Counted from the first letter of the stretch, positions 22,200 through 33,057 are shown. The stretch is 64,000 nt of DNA from Aurelia coerulea (GCA_039566865.1 CM076948.1:22145001-22209000); one strand, 5' to 3'. Notes: a model not told the origin generated them from the sequence alone. Numbers and translations: made by a program.

Positions 22200-22658
22200 T
22201 TATACAGAAAATTTTCGGCATATTTTGCAGGTGCATTTATCGCCAGCCCAGTCTTTGATCCTCTTTTTAAAAACATAAAGTGTTGGCTCATTTTTAACAC
22301 TATCATGAAGGGTGTTCCAGAGGAAACGCCCTCCAAAGGACAATGATTCTTGCCCATAGCCCTGTGTCTTTATTTGTGGCAGTTTGCAAAGATTTTGTAT
22401 CCTTAGATCATAAGCTACATGCTTCTTTTCATGAAACTCCCATACAAGCGATGGGTTAAGATGATTCATGGACTTGTAGATTTCTGTCATCAACTTCTGC
22501 AAGTTTCTAACATGTATACCAAAGCTGCCACTTCGAGTGAGCAATGTTTCAAAGGGACATTCGTATTCTTTATAGAGGATCCGAAGAGCATGTTTGTTTG
22601 TGCGGTCAATAAAGTTTTCTGTTGTTCTCGAAGCTCTTTTAGCAAGGCATTTCTTCAT
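22200..22658 (-). pseudogene. LINE reverse-transcriptase C-terminal fragment
   Basis: The open frame runs 152 residues and ends in TGA/TAA context at 22200. It has the layout of the C-terminal end of Jockey/CR1-like non-LTR retrotransposon ORF2: the region with HALRILYKEY...PFETLL, then IHVRNLQKLMTEIYK, the NP..VWEFHEKKHVAYDLR block, then YGQESLSFGGRFLWNTL and a terminal Cys cluster CTCKIC. The polymerase core is absent and a stop lies just upstream, so this is a 5'-truncated, inactive copy. The amino-terminal Met is incidental. Confidence 0.85.
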
Positions 22659-23289
22659 GCATTTGGGTTAATCTGTGACAATACGTTTTATCAATCTCGT
22701 AAAACTTGTAACTACAACTGATGACAGATCTAGTTCTCCTTACCCTAGACTATCTAAATTATCCTAAGACGGCAAGGGAGGGGCAGTTTCGTGTAAGACA
22801 ACTAACGCTATGGTGCTTTGTCTCGCTAGTAAATACACTTTCCGTTTATAAACACTTTGGAACTCAACACAAAAACTGAAAATTTTTCTGATCTTCGAAT
22901 CGAACTCCGATCGTTTCTAGTAGAGTTTCGTAACTTTATGGAAAGGCTACTGTACTACAGTCTCTTATAAGAGGTCCTTTATGCAAAATGAGTGTATATA
23001 TTTCCAGTCCGTAATTCATGTCACATGGTATAAGTCTTCTCGTAACTTTCAAGCTCCTAATAAGTGGTTCTAATTGCCGGATAATCGATGAAAGGTAGTT
23101 TAAGACATAGTTCTTTGCAAAATATATGACGTAAGCAGACTTAAGCCCAGTATTTCTAACATTCTTTCCTGATAAAGTAGAGATCCAAAAATCTCCCAAT
23201 CTGAAGGGTGTGGTCTTGGAATCTTTACTCATAAGAAACTGATGTAGCTAAATACCACATTTCCCAATCTAAAGGGGCTGTACAGCCCG
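22659..23289. other. Unassigned stretch
   Basis: A minus-strand frame of 98 codons (22936-23232) has no recognised motif and no splice context, and I leave it uncalled. Just upstream of the LINE remnant there is a stop in frame. Confidence 0.35.
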
Positions 23290-23291
23290 TC

Positions 23292-23402
23292 CTCTCTGCG
23301 TGGCTCTGCGTGGCTCTGCGTGGCTCTGCGTGGCTCTGCGTGGCTCTGCGTGACTCTGCGTGGCTCTGCGTGGCTCTGCGTGGCTCTGCGTGGCTCTGCG
23401 TG
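23292..23402. repeat. 10-bp minisatellite (CTCTGCGTGG)n
   Basis: About eleven tandem copies of CTCTGCGTGG, with one variant unit (CTCTGCGTGA). The tract is nearly homogeneous, so it is young or actively turned over. On the minus strand it reads as a repeating Ala-Glu-Pro-Arg-Arg-Ala-Thr-Gln-Ser-His peptide, which is incidental. Confidence 0.95.
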
Positions 23403-24895
23403 TCAAATCATCGAATGTGTTTGATTTTGTTTTGTCTAAATCCAACATAGCTAATGACGATTTTGCACAGAGAATAGTAATCCAAAGTAACTGCGACAAT
23501 CTTGGTGATCGAAGCTTTGATTGTGGAGGATTTGTTCTATTTTTCTAACGCCGAATATTTGAAAATTTTAATGGATATCAAAAGTTCAATCACATTTCAT
23601 GGACATAGACAAGAAAACACTGCAATGAAACTTGCGTAGAAGCTGCGGATGAAGCTGGCCGCCATTAAAAACCTAAAGGTTTAGTCACGTGCGCGGGTTG
23701 TCCCGTACTTTCCGATTGTCTGCACACATCTTGTGCAGCCCCTTTAATTCTTTTTGGCATACTATCTGGTTGAAAGGTTTCGAAAGGATAATTACACTCA
23801 TTTGTTACAAGAAACTTGGCTCTGAATTATGTGATGGGGTTTCTTAGCTTTGGACCTATCCCATTCTTATGGCAAAAGGGACTAATGTAACTAGTCTACC
23901 AGGCTACCACTGGATATCAGTGTAAGGAAAAGTAACTTGACAGTCTCGTGACAAATGTTTCTCAGACTTAAGTTGTCTATTTATTCGAATTTCAACATAG
24001 AAATCCATGAAAAGTCTCAGAAATTTGAATGTTACTTAAACACATACATCAACAGTCCTTCTCTTCAATTAAAACTGAAAACTTTAATCGTAAATGTTTT
24101 GGTATATTCTCTGCTTTCCAATAAATCTCCATTGAAAATATAAGCCATTGTAATCTTTTGTGGTTGACACGATTTTCCAAACGACAGGGCAAGTAAAATG
24201 GATAACGTGGAGGGCAATAATTATTTTTGGTTTCTCCAAATCCCTTTTCTCGATCATCGGTGAGACATAATGAAATGTGTATCCTTTATTTTAATTATTT
24301 ACGAAAAATATTATGAAAACTACAGGACAGTATAATGTGAAAAGTAAGGACCCTGTTGATGTTGCTGTTACATTCAATCATACATGCTGATATAGGGACA
24401 TTTTTGCGGGATGAACTTTAGGAAACTGTTGCAACCTTGGAATTCTTTGTAGTGAGAAAGTCCTCATCATGAAAGATTTTAAGTCAACCATGAGAACAAG
24501 AAAGTAAAAACGAAGCAAAGGAAAATAATTAAAGGAAATTTTTTGCTGTATATACAGAGTGTCCGAAACTAATGTATCGATGTTTTCCAAAATGTTGCAC
24601 TATGAATAAAGCACATATCTAAATGCAACACCAATCATATTGTAGCAGAAACCCTAACTTAGATGCGGAAATTCATCTAACTAAAATCGGCCATACTACT
24701 CTAGAATTACGGGTTATTTTGCATGGAAGTTATTTTAGAACCTGCTCAAAAGAGAACTTAAATTTCCAAAGGCTTTTTTTTTACCAAAATTCAGCTTAAA
24801 AATATAAGAGCGGGCATGATCATCCTCCAAGGGGCAAAACTTAACGATAAATATATGCCTTTTACATTTACATGCACATGGGTTGCTTATCCGTA
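23403..24895. other. Unassigned stretch with one GTTTCTTA-type fragment
   Basis: At 23792-23860, ACACTCATTTGTTACAAGAAACTTGG followed by GGGTTTCTTAGC looks like the left part of a GTTTCTTA element without a matching right end. At about 24553 an AGAGTGTCCGAAACT phrase resembles mariner-type ends. No exon was found. Confidence 0.4.
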
Positions 24896-24899
24896 CGAA

Positions 24900-25190
24900 G
24901 ACAACTGCTGAAGGTGTTGTGGCGCAGTGGTGTAATCAACTGAATTTGCAGCCAGGACAGTCATTCGGACAGGGCTCGATACCTGGTAGAGCCCCACCAC
25001 TTGAGCGTCATGACAAGGGGTCACGGGCTCGATTAGGTCTATTCTACTTCTGCGATCCCAGCGCTTGGCGCTAAAAGCGGCAACTTCGCCTTCACCTTCA
25101 CCTTCACCAGAAACTATCATTGTATTAATGCTGAAAATGGGACGAAACGTTAGCTTTTCTCAAGACTTCTTAATAAAATTGCTTCCAAGT
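24900..25190 (+). mobile_element. tRNA-derived SINE
   Basis: The RNA polymerase III boxes are visible: box A TGGCGCAGTGG at 24920-24930 and box B GGCTCGATACC at 24973-24983, 53 bp apart as in a tRNA. After the tRNA-like head comes a non-tRNA body (GATCCCAGCGCTTGGCGC) and a CTTCACCTTCACCTTCACC run, then a GGGACGAAACGTTAGC phrase like the tails of Penelope-type repeats. A fragment of the body lies inverted at 31945-32005, confirming a dispersed family. The exact ends were not resolved. Confidence 0.85.
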
Positions 25191-25578
25191 AAAATTGCCC
25201 AGAACTCTAGAAAGATATGACCGAGTTTGATGAAATGAATTTTCACATTTAAGTTTGCCTTTTTACTTTAAAATGATAGGTATTTCATTTAAATCGATTC
25301 ACCATGCAGAACTGTATGGTTCAGCAAACACCGATACATCATTTTAGGACACCAATTATAAAGGATGTTTCAGAAAAAATGCAACCTAATTTAATTCAAG
25401 ATTCTTCAGGAAATGATAAAATTTGAATCAATTTGACGCAGACTATTTGAAAGCACGATCTATCTTCTTTCAAATGATATCCAGGTTGGGTGAATTAGTT
25501 GAATTTTTCATTACTTGATTTACGTTTTTGTAAGGCTGGCCTATTGCAGATGCCAGAAAGTGACAACGCATTTACATA

Positions 25579-26070
25579 CCGGGTGTCCCAAAGTTGTATA
25601 CAAATTTGGTTGACTCTAGCGCTGTGAATTTAGCTTTAATCAATGGCTAATCACTCTCAAAATGTTCCTCAATAGTTAACTTGAACATAGATACCTCGTT
25701 GTTGGTATTGGTGCTTTGAGAGCAGACATGTTAATCTTGAAAGCTCAAATTTGCCTCTTCCTGCCTGCAAACCAGAGCTTTAGCCTTTTGGCCTAAGCAA
25801 TTTCTTAAGGCACAGCGTATAAATCAGCGAGAGCCTATAAATCAACAATTTGCTTAGGTCAAAAGGCCAAAGCTCTGGTTAGCAAGTGGACGTAAATTTG
25901 AGCTTTCAAGATTGATATTTCTGCTCTCAAAGCACCAATACCAACAAACGAGGTATCTATGTTCAAGTTAACAATCGAGGAACATTTTGAGAGTGATTAG
26001 CCATTGCTTAAAGCTAAATTCACATCGCTGGAGCGAACCAAATCTGCATACATTCTTTTGGGACACTCGG
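25579..26070. mobile_element. Mariner-like MITE (CCGGGTGTCCCAAA ends)
   Basis: Long inverted arms: CCGGGTGTCCCAAAGTTG at left, TTTTGGGACACTCGG at right, and an extended inverted core (CTCTCAAAATGTTCCTC and complement). TA precedes the left end; the right TA has become CA. The paralogous empty site at 58396-58410 (CATTTACATAGACGAAAA) contains the single TA, proving the insertion point. Confidence 0.88.
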
Positions 26071-26198
26071 CAGACGAAAATCCATCTTTGCGAGAGCAAA
26101 ATGTCACCATTCTTGATAAAATGCATCTCATGGGAATAAATTTGTCTTTTTCCTACCAAAGCATCACCTCAAGTACTTCTAGGCCTGAAATATTTTGA

Positions 26199-26379
26199 AA
26201 TATCTAATTTTTTGTAGCATTTATGTAAAATTGTATGTAATTTAGCGTTTTTTAAACAATGCCATGGGGTAGTCATAGTCTTTTGCTCCTCATGGTATCG
26301 TCCTTGTAGTATTGTAAAGTAGTTTGTAAGAGTAGCCCGTAACATGTAATGAAATTTTTAATGGAATAAAAAAGAATGA
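26199..26379 (+). mobile_element. 5'-truncated LINE 3' tail with 11-bp TSD
   Basis: AAATATTTTGA is duplicated at 26188-26198 and 26380-26390 around 181 bp. The insert carries GTAGTATTGTAAAGTAGTTT and ends in an A-rich tail (GGAATAAAAAAGAATG). The same 3' UTR type appears inverted at 31383-31507 and 61740-61930, so a LINE with this tail was active repeatedly. Confidence 0.8.
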
Positions 26380-26839
26380 AAATATTTTGACAAAATCTAT
26401 TTCGTAAGTTTTTACCGTATAAGAGGTGTTGATTTTGCTCTTTTTGAAATTGGCCATACTTACTAAAATATCTGTGAAATTATAAAAAATTCCATCAATC
26501 TATCCAAACTGCATATCATTAGAACGAAGAAAGAATGTACTTTCAGACGGTATTCATTACATCTACTCAATAGTTGCCACCAAGAAAGCCCTTGAGATGA
26601 GAAATATGATCTGTAAAGAATTACACAAAAAGGAGCAAGACCGGCTTCTTGCGGGATGTCCACAAGTTGTATAATGAATCCTGGACGTTTGATATGAGGC
26701 AAGCTTATCGATAACATTAAAGTGATGTTCTCTGGGCTTTAATTATCAGAACAATCAACTTAGTTTGATTCTTGCACAATTCCTGAAATTATGAACTCTG
26801 GGTCCCGAATACAATGACATTGAAATGAAACAATGGTTT

Positions 26840-26876
26840 CAATCAATCAGTCAATCAATCAATCAATCAATCAATT
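26840..26876. repeat. (AATC)n microsatellite
   Basis: About nine AATC units with one interruption (CAGTC). Confidence 0.95.
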
Positions 26877-27102
26877 TGTCTCTTGAAAGATTTCTTATGC
26901 AACTCTTCAAATAATTTATAAAGCAAACATGCAGGTTTGACATAATTCAAAGCGAGTAAATGGAACGGTTGCTTGTTTCAAGCCAAACATGGAGGAACTG
27001 AGAAAACCTTCACTGCAACCATTTCCGATTTTACAGATTTTACATAAATGAAAATTTCAAACGTCTGAAATAGCGATTTTTAGACTCTTTCACCGATTCT
27101 GG

Positions 27103-27208
27103 GGGCGAGAAACTTTTTACCAAGATGCATTGCGTTCTTTAATGGAATTCCTATAGGATCGTTAAAAATTCGTAATTAGAATTGCATCTCTGTAAAAAGT
27201 TTCTCGCC
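27103..27208. repeat. Small inverted repeat (GGCGAGAAACTTTTTAC arms)
   Basis: Left arm GGCGAGAAACTTTTTACCAA and right arm CTGTAAAAAGTTTCTCGCC, both continued by GATGCA words, give about 30-bp imperfect arms over 106 bp. Probably a short MITE; no TSD was resolved. Confidence 0.65.
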
Positions 27209-27349
27209 GCCATCTTTAGCGTAATCGTCTATTAGGCTATTTCCAGCCCATTTTCATAGACATGTTCGGAAACAGCTGCTCCTGTCCTTTCTCGCGATGT
27301 CCCGTGGGGTCCTGCGCGTTGACAAAGATGATACATTAAGTACAAACAT

Positions 27350-27460
27350 TTTCGGCGGATAAAATTTCGGACAATAAACTTCGGCGAAAATATTTTCGGA
27401 CACATTTTTGGTATTTCGGACAAATAAATTTTCGGACAACATTTTGACTAGTTTTCGGAT
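27350..27460. repeat. Cluster of TTTTCGGACA words
   Basis: The word TTTCGGACAA or a close variant occurs at least five times, mixed with TTTTCGGCG. It is related to the hairpin at 27998-28101. Confidence 0.6.
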
Positions 27461-27997
27461 CATTTATGCAAAATCACACCAGGTTTTAGATTTATTGAAA
27501 CAAACACCTTCATGAAGTTTGGAATAGAGCCGTAACATGTCCTAAATTTCCTTCTAACATAAAATGTTTTCACACAGAATAGCAAAAAATACACTAATTG
27601 TCTTTTTTCTATTCGTATTCGGCAATTTTTTTATACGTGCTTTAAATTGTAGTTGGCGTCATGTCATAGGCACTTTAAATCTGCAAAAGTTTCTTCTTGT
27701 TCAATGTTGTCTTTGATAGCATCATCAATTTTGACCATTTTGATATGAATTCTTTTCGAATTGCATCATCAATAGTGAGAGCATGTACATCGTTATAAAC
27801 GAAGAGGACGTTGTTGTTATTTGTTCTGACCATATGTTCTGACTAATGACAATAATATTGGATTGGAAACAGTTATTTTTTTCAAAAACCTTGCATGTTT
27901 ATAATAATCTTTCGTAACGTGCTGGAGATTCGAGTTCAGATTTCTTGTCTTGGTTCCTATTGGCATTCAACTCACACTGCGCATGCGCATATCTATG

Positions 27998-28101
27998 CAA
28001 AAATTTTCGGCATGACAAATTTTCGGACAATTTCATATTTCGTACAAATAAATTTTCGGACAAGTCTTTGTCCGAAAGTTTGTCACGCCGAAAATTTTTG
28101 C
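27998..28101. mobile_element. Hairpin MITE (GCAAAAATTTTCGGC arms)
   Basis: Left arm GCAAAAATTTTCGGCATGAC and its inverted counterpart GTCACGCCGAAAATTTTTGC enclose further TTTTCGGACAA words. The diverged cluster at 27350-27460 probably derives from the same family. Confidence 0.7.
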
Positions 28102-28543
28102 ACTTAACACATTGTCACTCCAGCAAACACACAACCAGTCAAATCGAAAGTAGCGGGATACAACATTTAAGACAGACACCATATCATTTAGGAGCTCAGC
28201 ACGATTTAGGCAGCTCTCGATGCCGACATCGTAATACAAATTCTATAACAATTTATGGAATCATGACTGCTATATGGCTTGCATTATCATATTAGCATTT
28301 CACGTGGCCTGCCATCTCTTGAATCATTGTGCCAGGGGGAATCAACGTGAACAACCGTTCCTCGCAAAAGAACTGGCTTTAAAAAATATGTTGTTTTACC
28401 GAAAGACAAACAGGACGGAAAATTGTATAAGCATGCGCGAAAACCACTTCAGCATGAGGAACCAAAGAGCCTAAAAATGCTAGCAACAGTATCCGTCATA
28501 TGGAATTTGACTCTGTGTCGAGGAGTTTTAAGCTAGGAGGTCC
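28102..28543. other. Unassigned stretch
   Basis: No supported feature. Confidence 0.35.
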
Positions 28544-28550
28544 GTGCAAC

Positions 28551-28850
28551 CATGGGTAGCTAGACACTGCTGGTGTGCTTCTATGGAGGAGCGCTGGATA
28601 ATATGTATCTGCGGTGGAAATTTTTTGTAGTACTGCGGAGGAGACATCGAAAGAACGAAAATATTAAGCTATTAAAATTCTTCTCTCTCCTTCTCTCTTC
28701 ACTTCCGATATCTCCTCCACAGTACTTTAAAAAATTTCCCCCGCAGATACATAATATCCCCTCCGCAGTACTATAGAAAATTTCCCCCGCAGATACATAT
28801 TATCCAGCGCTCCTCCATAGAAGCACACCAGCAGTGTCTAACTACCCATG
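28551..28850. mobile_element. CATGGGTAG-end MITE, copy 2, 7-bp TSD GTGCAAC
   Basis: GTGCAAC flanks it exactly (28544-28550 and 28851-28857). Ends and the inner CCTCCGCAGTACT/TTTCCCCCGCAGATA units match 16171-16458. Two copies with different but exact 7-mers fix the TSD length at 7 bp. Confidence 0.9.
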
Positions 28851-28940
28851 GTGCAACCGTGCTGTTTTCGCACTTTTTTGAAAATATTGATGGTGCAGCT
28901 TATCGTGCAGCTTAAATTTCTGTCATAATTTGAGGGTATC

Positions 28941-29333
28941 TACACTCATTTTTTTCTATAAGAAACTAAGGTCCGGGGCTGGTAGGCAGTTTCTTAAATT
29001 TTGGGCCATTTTGCTACCACAAGTTTCTTACGTGTTTCTTATATTTTTATTGCCGGAAGTTTAGAGTTGATTTTGTCTTGTCTAAAGGGCTCCCAAATTA
29101 CTTAGTAAGTCTCTCAAAACGAGTAAATAACATGATTCGCACTCAAAATATTGTCCAAACAGTTGCTATAACTGTACAATGTCAAAATATTTTTGAGTGT
29201 GACAGGAAAATTAAAACTGAAAATTACAGAAGTTTCTTAGCTTTTTTCAATTCAGGTAGGGTTGTTTCTTAGCTTTCGAAAATTTGAGCCTACCGTTTCT
29301 TATAAGCGGTTTCTTATGAGAAAAATGAGTGTA
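28941..29333. mobile_element. GTTTCTTA-word element, copy B (most complete)
   Basis: 393 bp from TACACTCATTTTTTTCTATAAG to its inverted end GAGAAAAATGAGTGTA, TA at both edges. One inverted word (TAAGAAAC) sits at the left; seven TTTCTTA words in the plus direction follow (near 28991, 29020, 29034, 29231, 29263, 29296 and 29309). No coding capacity. Copies A and C share this internal text; D, E and F share the ends and the repeated word. Confidence 0.85.
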
Positions 29334-30007
29334 TTTTGAATGGCCCGCAAATTTTGGGTTATGGTTTTTGGAAAATTAGTAAATTCAGATTGTGATTTCA
29401 CAAGTCAAAATGGCACACCCCCGTCATCTGGTGAAGCTACTCCGGGACAGGGGGGGGGGGGCAAGAACTGGCATCTTATCTCGATTTGCTAAAGTCGTTA
29501 CCACTGAACAAGAATGTTCCCAAGACTAAAACAGGCTTCAATATACTCAAATACTCTGCAAATACAGATCTTGTAGGCGGGTGCTGTCAACATTGACATT
29601 TTCCGTCAGCCCGTACTTGCCTGCATTTTTCAGCCGATTCAGTACATTTTTGGAGTATTCAGATGTTCGCCGAAAAGGAAAGTAGGAAACAAAAATCCAA
29701 AAATAAAACAAAATCGAAAATAAACAGATCAACGGATAAGACTCCAGGTATCTTAGTGAAACAGTCGCAGATTTCAAGCATTCAACACACAAGATCGATG
29801 CCGATCTCTTATGTTCCAAAAGATGAGCAATACACGTTTTTTCTTTTTGAAACTGATTAAGAAACTAGCACTAAGATGGCCAAAATTTTAAGGAATTCTA
29901 GTACTATGTCTTAGAAGTATCAAGAAACTTTTAAAAGTTAAACACAAGGATAATATAGCAAACATGTTGTTGAACCTTTAGTCTTGAGTAATATTAACTA
30001 ACCGGTT
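29334..30007. repeat. Mostly unassigned; partial GTTTCTTA element at 29830-29945
   Basis: A polyG tract lies near 29450. From 29831, TACACGTTTTTTC...GATTAAGAAACTAGC resembles the left end of a GTTTCTTA element in the TACACG style, fading out near 29945. A minus-strand frame at 29547-29819 has no recognisable domain. Confidence 0.45.
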
Positions 30008-30009
30008 TA

Positions 30010-30593
30010 CCGGGTGAGCCAGAAAAAAGTTCCCACTTTCGAAAATTTGTAGCACTGCAAGTACTTCATGGATTTGAATGATTCAAATTCTAGTTAAAAG
30101 CCAAAAGATCGAAGTATTTTTGTGATTTTTCTTGTCTTCTTTCAAGCACTGCAAATATAGGTAAATTCAACTTTACAAAAATCTCATGGTTGCAAAATGA
30201 CTGAAAAAGGGCCTAAAACACTTGATCAAATCGTTAGGACTCCCCTCACAAAGAACAATACGCACGGGCGTTTCACCTCTCTCAAGAGTCATAAGGCATA
30301 GATTCTAGATTGTCAAACAGACACTAAAGATCTTCAATCCCATGGCAAAAAATGTGCAGACGATATCTCTCAACCATGAGAATGCACTTCTCTGTTGTTC
30401 TGAATGAGGAGTCCTTTATGATTTGATCAAGTATTTTAGGCCTTTTTCAATCATTTTGCAACCACAACGTTTCTGTGAACTTGAATTTACCAATTTTTCC
30501 AGTGTTCGTAAGAAGGCAAGAAAAATCACAAAAATACTATTGGTTCATCGCTATGAATTTTCAAAAGTGGGCACTTTTTTCTGGTTCACCCGG
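30010..30593. mobile_element. Mariner-like MITE (CCGGGTGAGCCAGAAAAA ends)
   Basis: TIRs of about 40 bp beginning CCGGGTGAGCCAGAAAAAAG and ending with the inverted TTTTTTCTGGTTCACCCGG. TA on both sides (30008-30009 and 30594-30595). It is a foldback over most of its length. The element at 57375-57986 has the same end type. Confidence 0.88.
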
Positions 30594-30595
30594 TA

Positions 30596-31161
30596 TGTTT
30601 TAATTTTTAATTCAGAGTTTCCTACAGCCTGTGTTTCTACAGTGTTGCGATGAATGTTCAATGCAGTATTAATGGACTTCGGGTTAAACAACAAACAACC
30701 AAGGTGGCACAGTAGAGCGAAACTTTTTTAGAAGAAATATGCAAGTATCTAACCATGGAAACATAAAACTATTGTCAAGATAACGTTTTAAAAAATAACA
30801 TTCCATGTATATTTATAAAACTTTGATAAAATTTTGCAGTGTTTCCTTATACTTGCCAACCCAATATTTACAAAATAGATTCATTGCTTGTAAAAAGTTA
30901 TGCAAGTATCTAAAAACACAGGAATGAAATGTATATTTTATGGCCAAAGATTTTGAAAAGATTTTTCCATATACGAAAATATTTTTGAAAAATATTTGTG
31001 AACGTCATTCAACATTTCTCAGCATTTACCAATGACTATGTTCCAACCATACCGGTATAATTCCGATACCTCTAGGTAGCTGAAACGTTTTCCAAAGTTC
31101 AGTAGGCAGGGGGGTAATCGAACTTTTTGGGATACCACTTAATTTTCGAAAATGACTGGTG
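30596..31161. other. Unassigned AT-rich stretch
   Basis: No supported feature. Confidence 0.35.
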
Positions 31162-31675
31162 CGCACATGTTTTCTTATAAGAAACTAAGGTCCGGGGCTG
31201 GTAGGCAGTTTCTCAAAATTTTGGTCCATTTTGCTACAAAAATTATCTTGCGTGCTTCTTATGTTCTTCTTATGGAAGTGTAGAGTTAATTTTGTTTTGT
31301 CTAAAGGGCTCCCAAATTACTTTGTAAGATCTCAAAGCAAGTAAATAACATAATTCGCACTCAAAATAATGTCGAAACAGTTTTGTTTTTGTTTTTTATA
31401 TAATATATTCCAAATAAAATTTACAGTACAGATTACGAACTACATTACTTACAAAATTACTCTACAATACTACTAGGACGATCAACCCCAGGGAGGCTAA
31501 ACACTTGCTATAACTGTACATTGTCAAAAACATTTTTGAGTGCGATAGGAAAATTAGAACTGTAAATTACAAAAGTTTTTTAGCTTTTTGAATTCAGGTA
31601 GGGTTGTTTCTTAATTTTCGAAATTTTGAGCTTACCGTTTCTTATAAGCGGTTTTCTTACAAAAAGATTCGTGTA
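31162..31675. mobile_element. GTTTCTTA-word element, copy C, with LINE-tail insert
   Basis: It starts near CACATGTTTTCTTATAAG and shares GAAACTAAGGTCCGGGGCTG with copies A and B; it ends TTTCTTACAAAAAGATTCGTGTA. The block 31383-31507 is absent from copies A and B and is a later insertion. Confidence 0.75.
31383..31507 (-). mobile_element. LINE 3' tail inserted in copy C
   Basis: A run TTTGTTTTTGTTTTTTAT at the left (A-rich tail on the minus strand) and ATTACTCTACAATAC mark the 3' UTR type seen at 26199-26379 and 61740-61930. Copies A and B read AACAGTTGCTATAACTG with no gap. Flanks AAACAGTT and AAACACTT are a decayed TSD. Confidence 0.75.
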
Positions 31676-31679
31676 GTGG

Positions 31680-32350
31680 ATATCAATTAATCTATCAGAA
31701 TCCTTCCCTTAAGGTGGTGGGATAAAAACTAGCTCTGTATAAGGTAGTATTGCTCTTAGTCTATTTCTAGTGTTGTCAGTGTCGATAAAAACAATAATTT
31801 CATTTTCGCACTGCGAGGGAGCCAACGAAAACGGACTTGCAAGAAGATATAGCCTATGCATAAACGGAAGGGCATTGAACTCCATAGCGGCAAATGCACT
31901 CTTTTCTAAGAACTCATTTTGCTAACGAGTTTTGAACTGCAAGTAGGTGAAGGTGAATGAAGTTGCGTTTTTTAGCGCCAAGCGTTGGGATCGCAGAAGT
32001 AGAGAAAGTGGCACGACAAAGTGGCAACGTGACGAAATCTGGTCATGTACAAATTTATCTTGAGCGAAACATTTCCATCAAATTTCAAGCGTACAATATC
32101 CGAATACTGATACCTTTCAGGTTTTTTCACATCTCAGTTTTTCTGTGCAAAACAAGGTTCTTGGAGAAAAATTGGTACCAAAATAATTCTTTAGTTCTAA
32201 ATTTTTCTCAATTGGTCCCTCAGCCTCAAGGCTATAATATTGTGTAATTTCTAAGTTTCTACCCTGGGTACCAGACTCTCTAAACAGTCTGGCACCCACG
32301 GTACTAAGTTTCTTACAGATATGTTCCTTGCCTTTTAAAACAACAATCTG
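31680..32350. repeat. SINE-body fragment (31945-32005, minus) and unassigned DNA
   Basis: TTAGCGCCAAGCGTTGGGATCG followed by AGAAGTAGA, with GAAGGTGAA at its left, is the reverse complement of the SINE body and tail at 25030-25110. The remainder of the stretch shows no feature. Confidence 0.65.
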
Positions 32351-32354
32351 TCAG

Positions 32355-33049
32355 CCAGCGGCGTGGCCAGGGTAAATTAAGTGCATCTCCCAATAGGGGG
32401 GGGGGTATTATAATGAGGGGGTCTGGGAAAATTTTTAAGGCCATGCTTGCCTTTAGCGACAAGGAAACCGAATTAGAGCACCCTTTACTTTGGCTTAGAA
32501 TGCATCTCCCAATATCATGCTTGCCTTTAGCGACAAGGAAACCTTGATCGTTTTGCAACATTTATCCTATGAATTAGAGCACGAGGAAAATTTTGAAGAA
32601 AGATCCTTTACTTTGGCTTAGAATGCATCTCCCAATATCATGCTTGCCTTTAGCGACAAGGAAACCTTGATCGTTTTGTAACAGTTATCCTATGAATCAG
32701 AGCACGAGGAAAATTTTGAAGAAAGATCCTTTACTTTGGCTTAGAATGCATCTCCCAATATCATGCTTGCCTTTAGCGACAAGAAAACCTTGATAGTTTT
32801 GCAACATTTATCCTATGAATCAGAGCACGAGGAAAATTTTGAAGAAAGGTCCTGTACTTTAGCTTAGAATGCATCTCCCAATATCATGCTTGCCAGTGCC
32901 AAGATTTGACATTTCTCGGAAAATTCTTTCCCAACCTATACCCAGTTATTTTCTCTTCGGTTTAGAGGAATCTCGAGGACCATCTTTCGACAAAAGTGGG
33001 GGGGGGGCAATTGCCCCCCATACCCCCCCCCCCCGTGGCCACGCCACTG
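32355..33049 (-). mobile_element. hAT-like element (CAGCGGCGTGGCC ends) with 125-bp satellite
   Basis: The left end carries CAGCGGCGTGGCC and the right end GGCCACGCCACTG; flanks TCTGTCAG (32347-32354) and TCTGTCAC (33050-33057) match 7/8. Inside, about four tandem units (AGAATGCATCTCCCAATATC recurs at about 32497, 32621, 32744 and 32865) are the reverse complement of the 10200-10735 array. The end sequence also occurs inside the elements at 9934 and 39803, so the families are nested or recombined. Confidence 0.8.
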
Positions 33050-33057
33050 TCTGTCAC

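Larger units (their letters stand above)
25360..26700. repeat. Old dispersed repeat, split by a mariner MITE and a LINE tail
   Basis: 25420-25570, 26070-26190 and 26390-26600 align in order with the uninterrupted region 58230-58720 (shared phrases ATCTATCTTCTTT, GATATCCAGGTTGGGTG, TTCTAGGCCTGAA, AGGTGTTGATTTTGCTC, ATCCAAACTGCATATCAT). The two gaps correspond exactly to later inserts at 25579-26070 and 26199-26379. Class of the host repeat is unknown. Confidence 0.8.

Noticed and set aside
22936..23232. 98-codon minus frame as an upstream LINE segment
   Set aside because: It has no reverse-transcriptase motif and is out of continuity with the fragment at 22200-22658.
23292..23402. CRISPR array
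   Set aside because: Units are 10 bp without spacers, and the DNA is eukaryotic.
23269..23499. AEPRRATQSH repeat protein
   Set aside because: It is the reading of the 10-bp minisatellite; 30 bp equals three units, so frames stay open by arithmetic.
24915..24990. Functional tRNA gene
   Set aside because: Box A and box B are present, but the cloverleaf is not complete and a fragment of the same unit lies elsewhere, so it is a SINE head.
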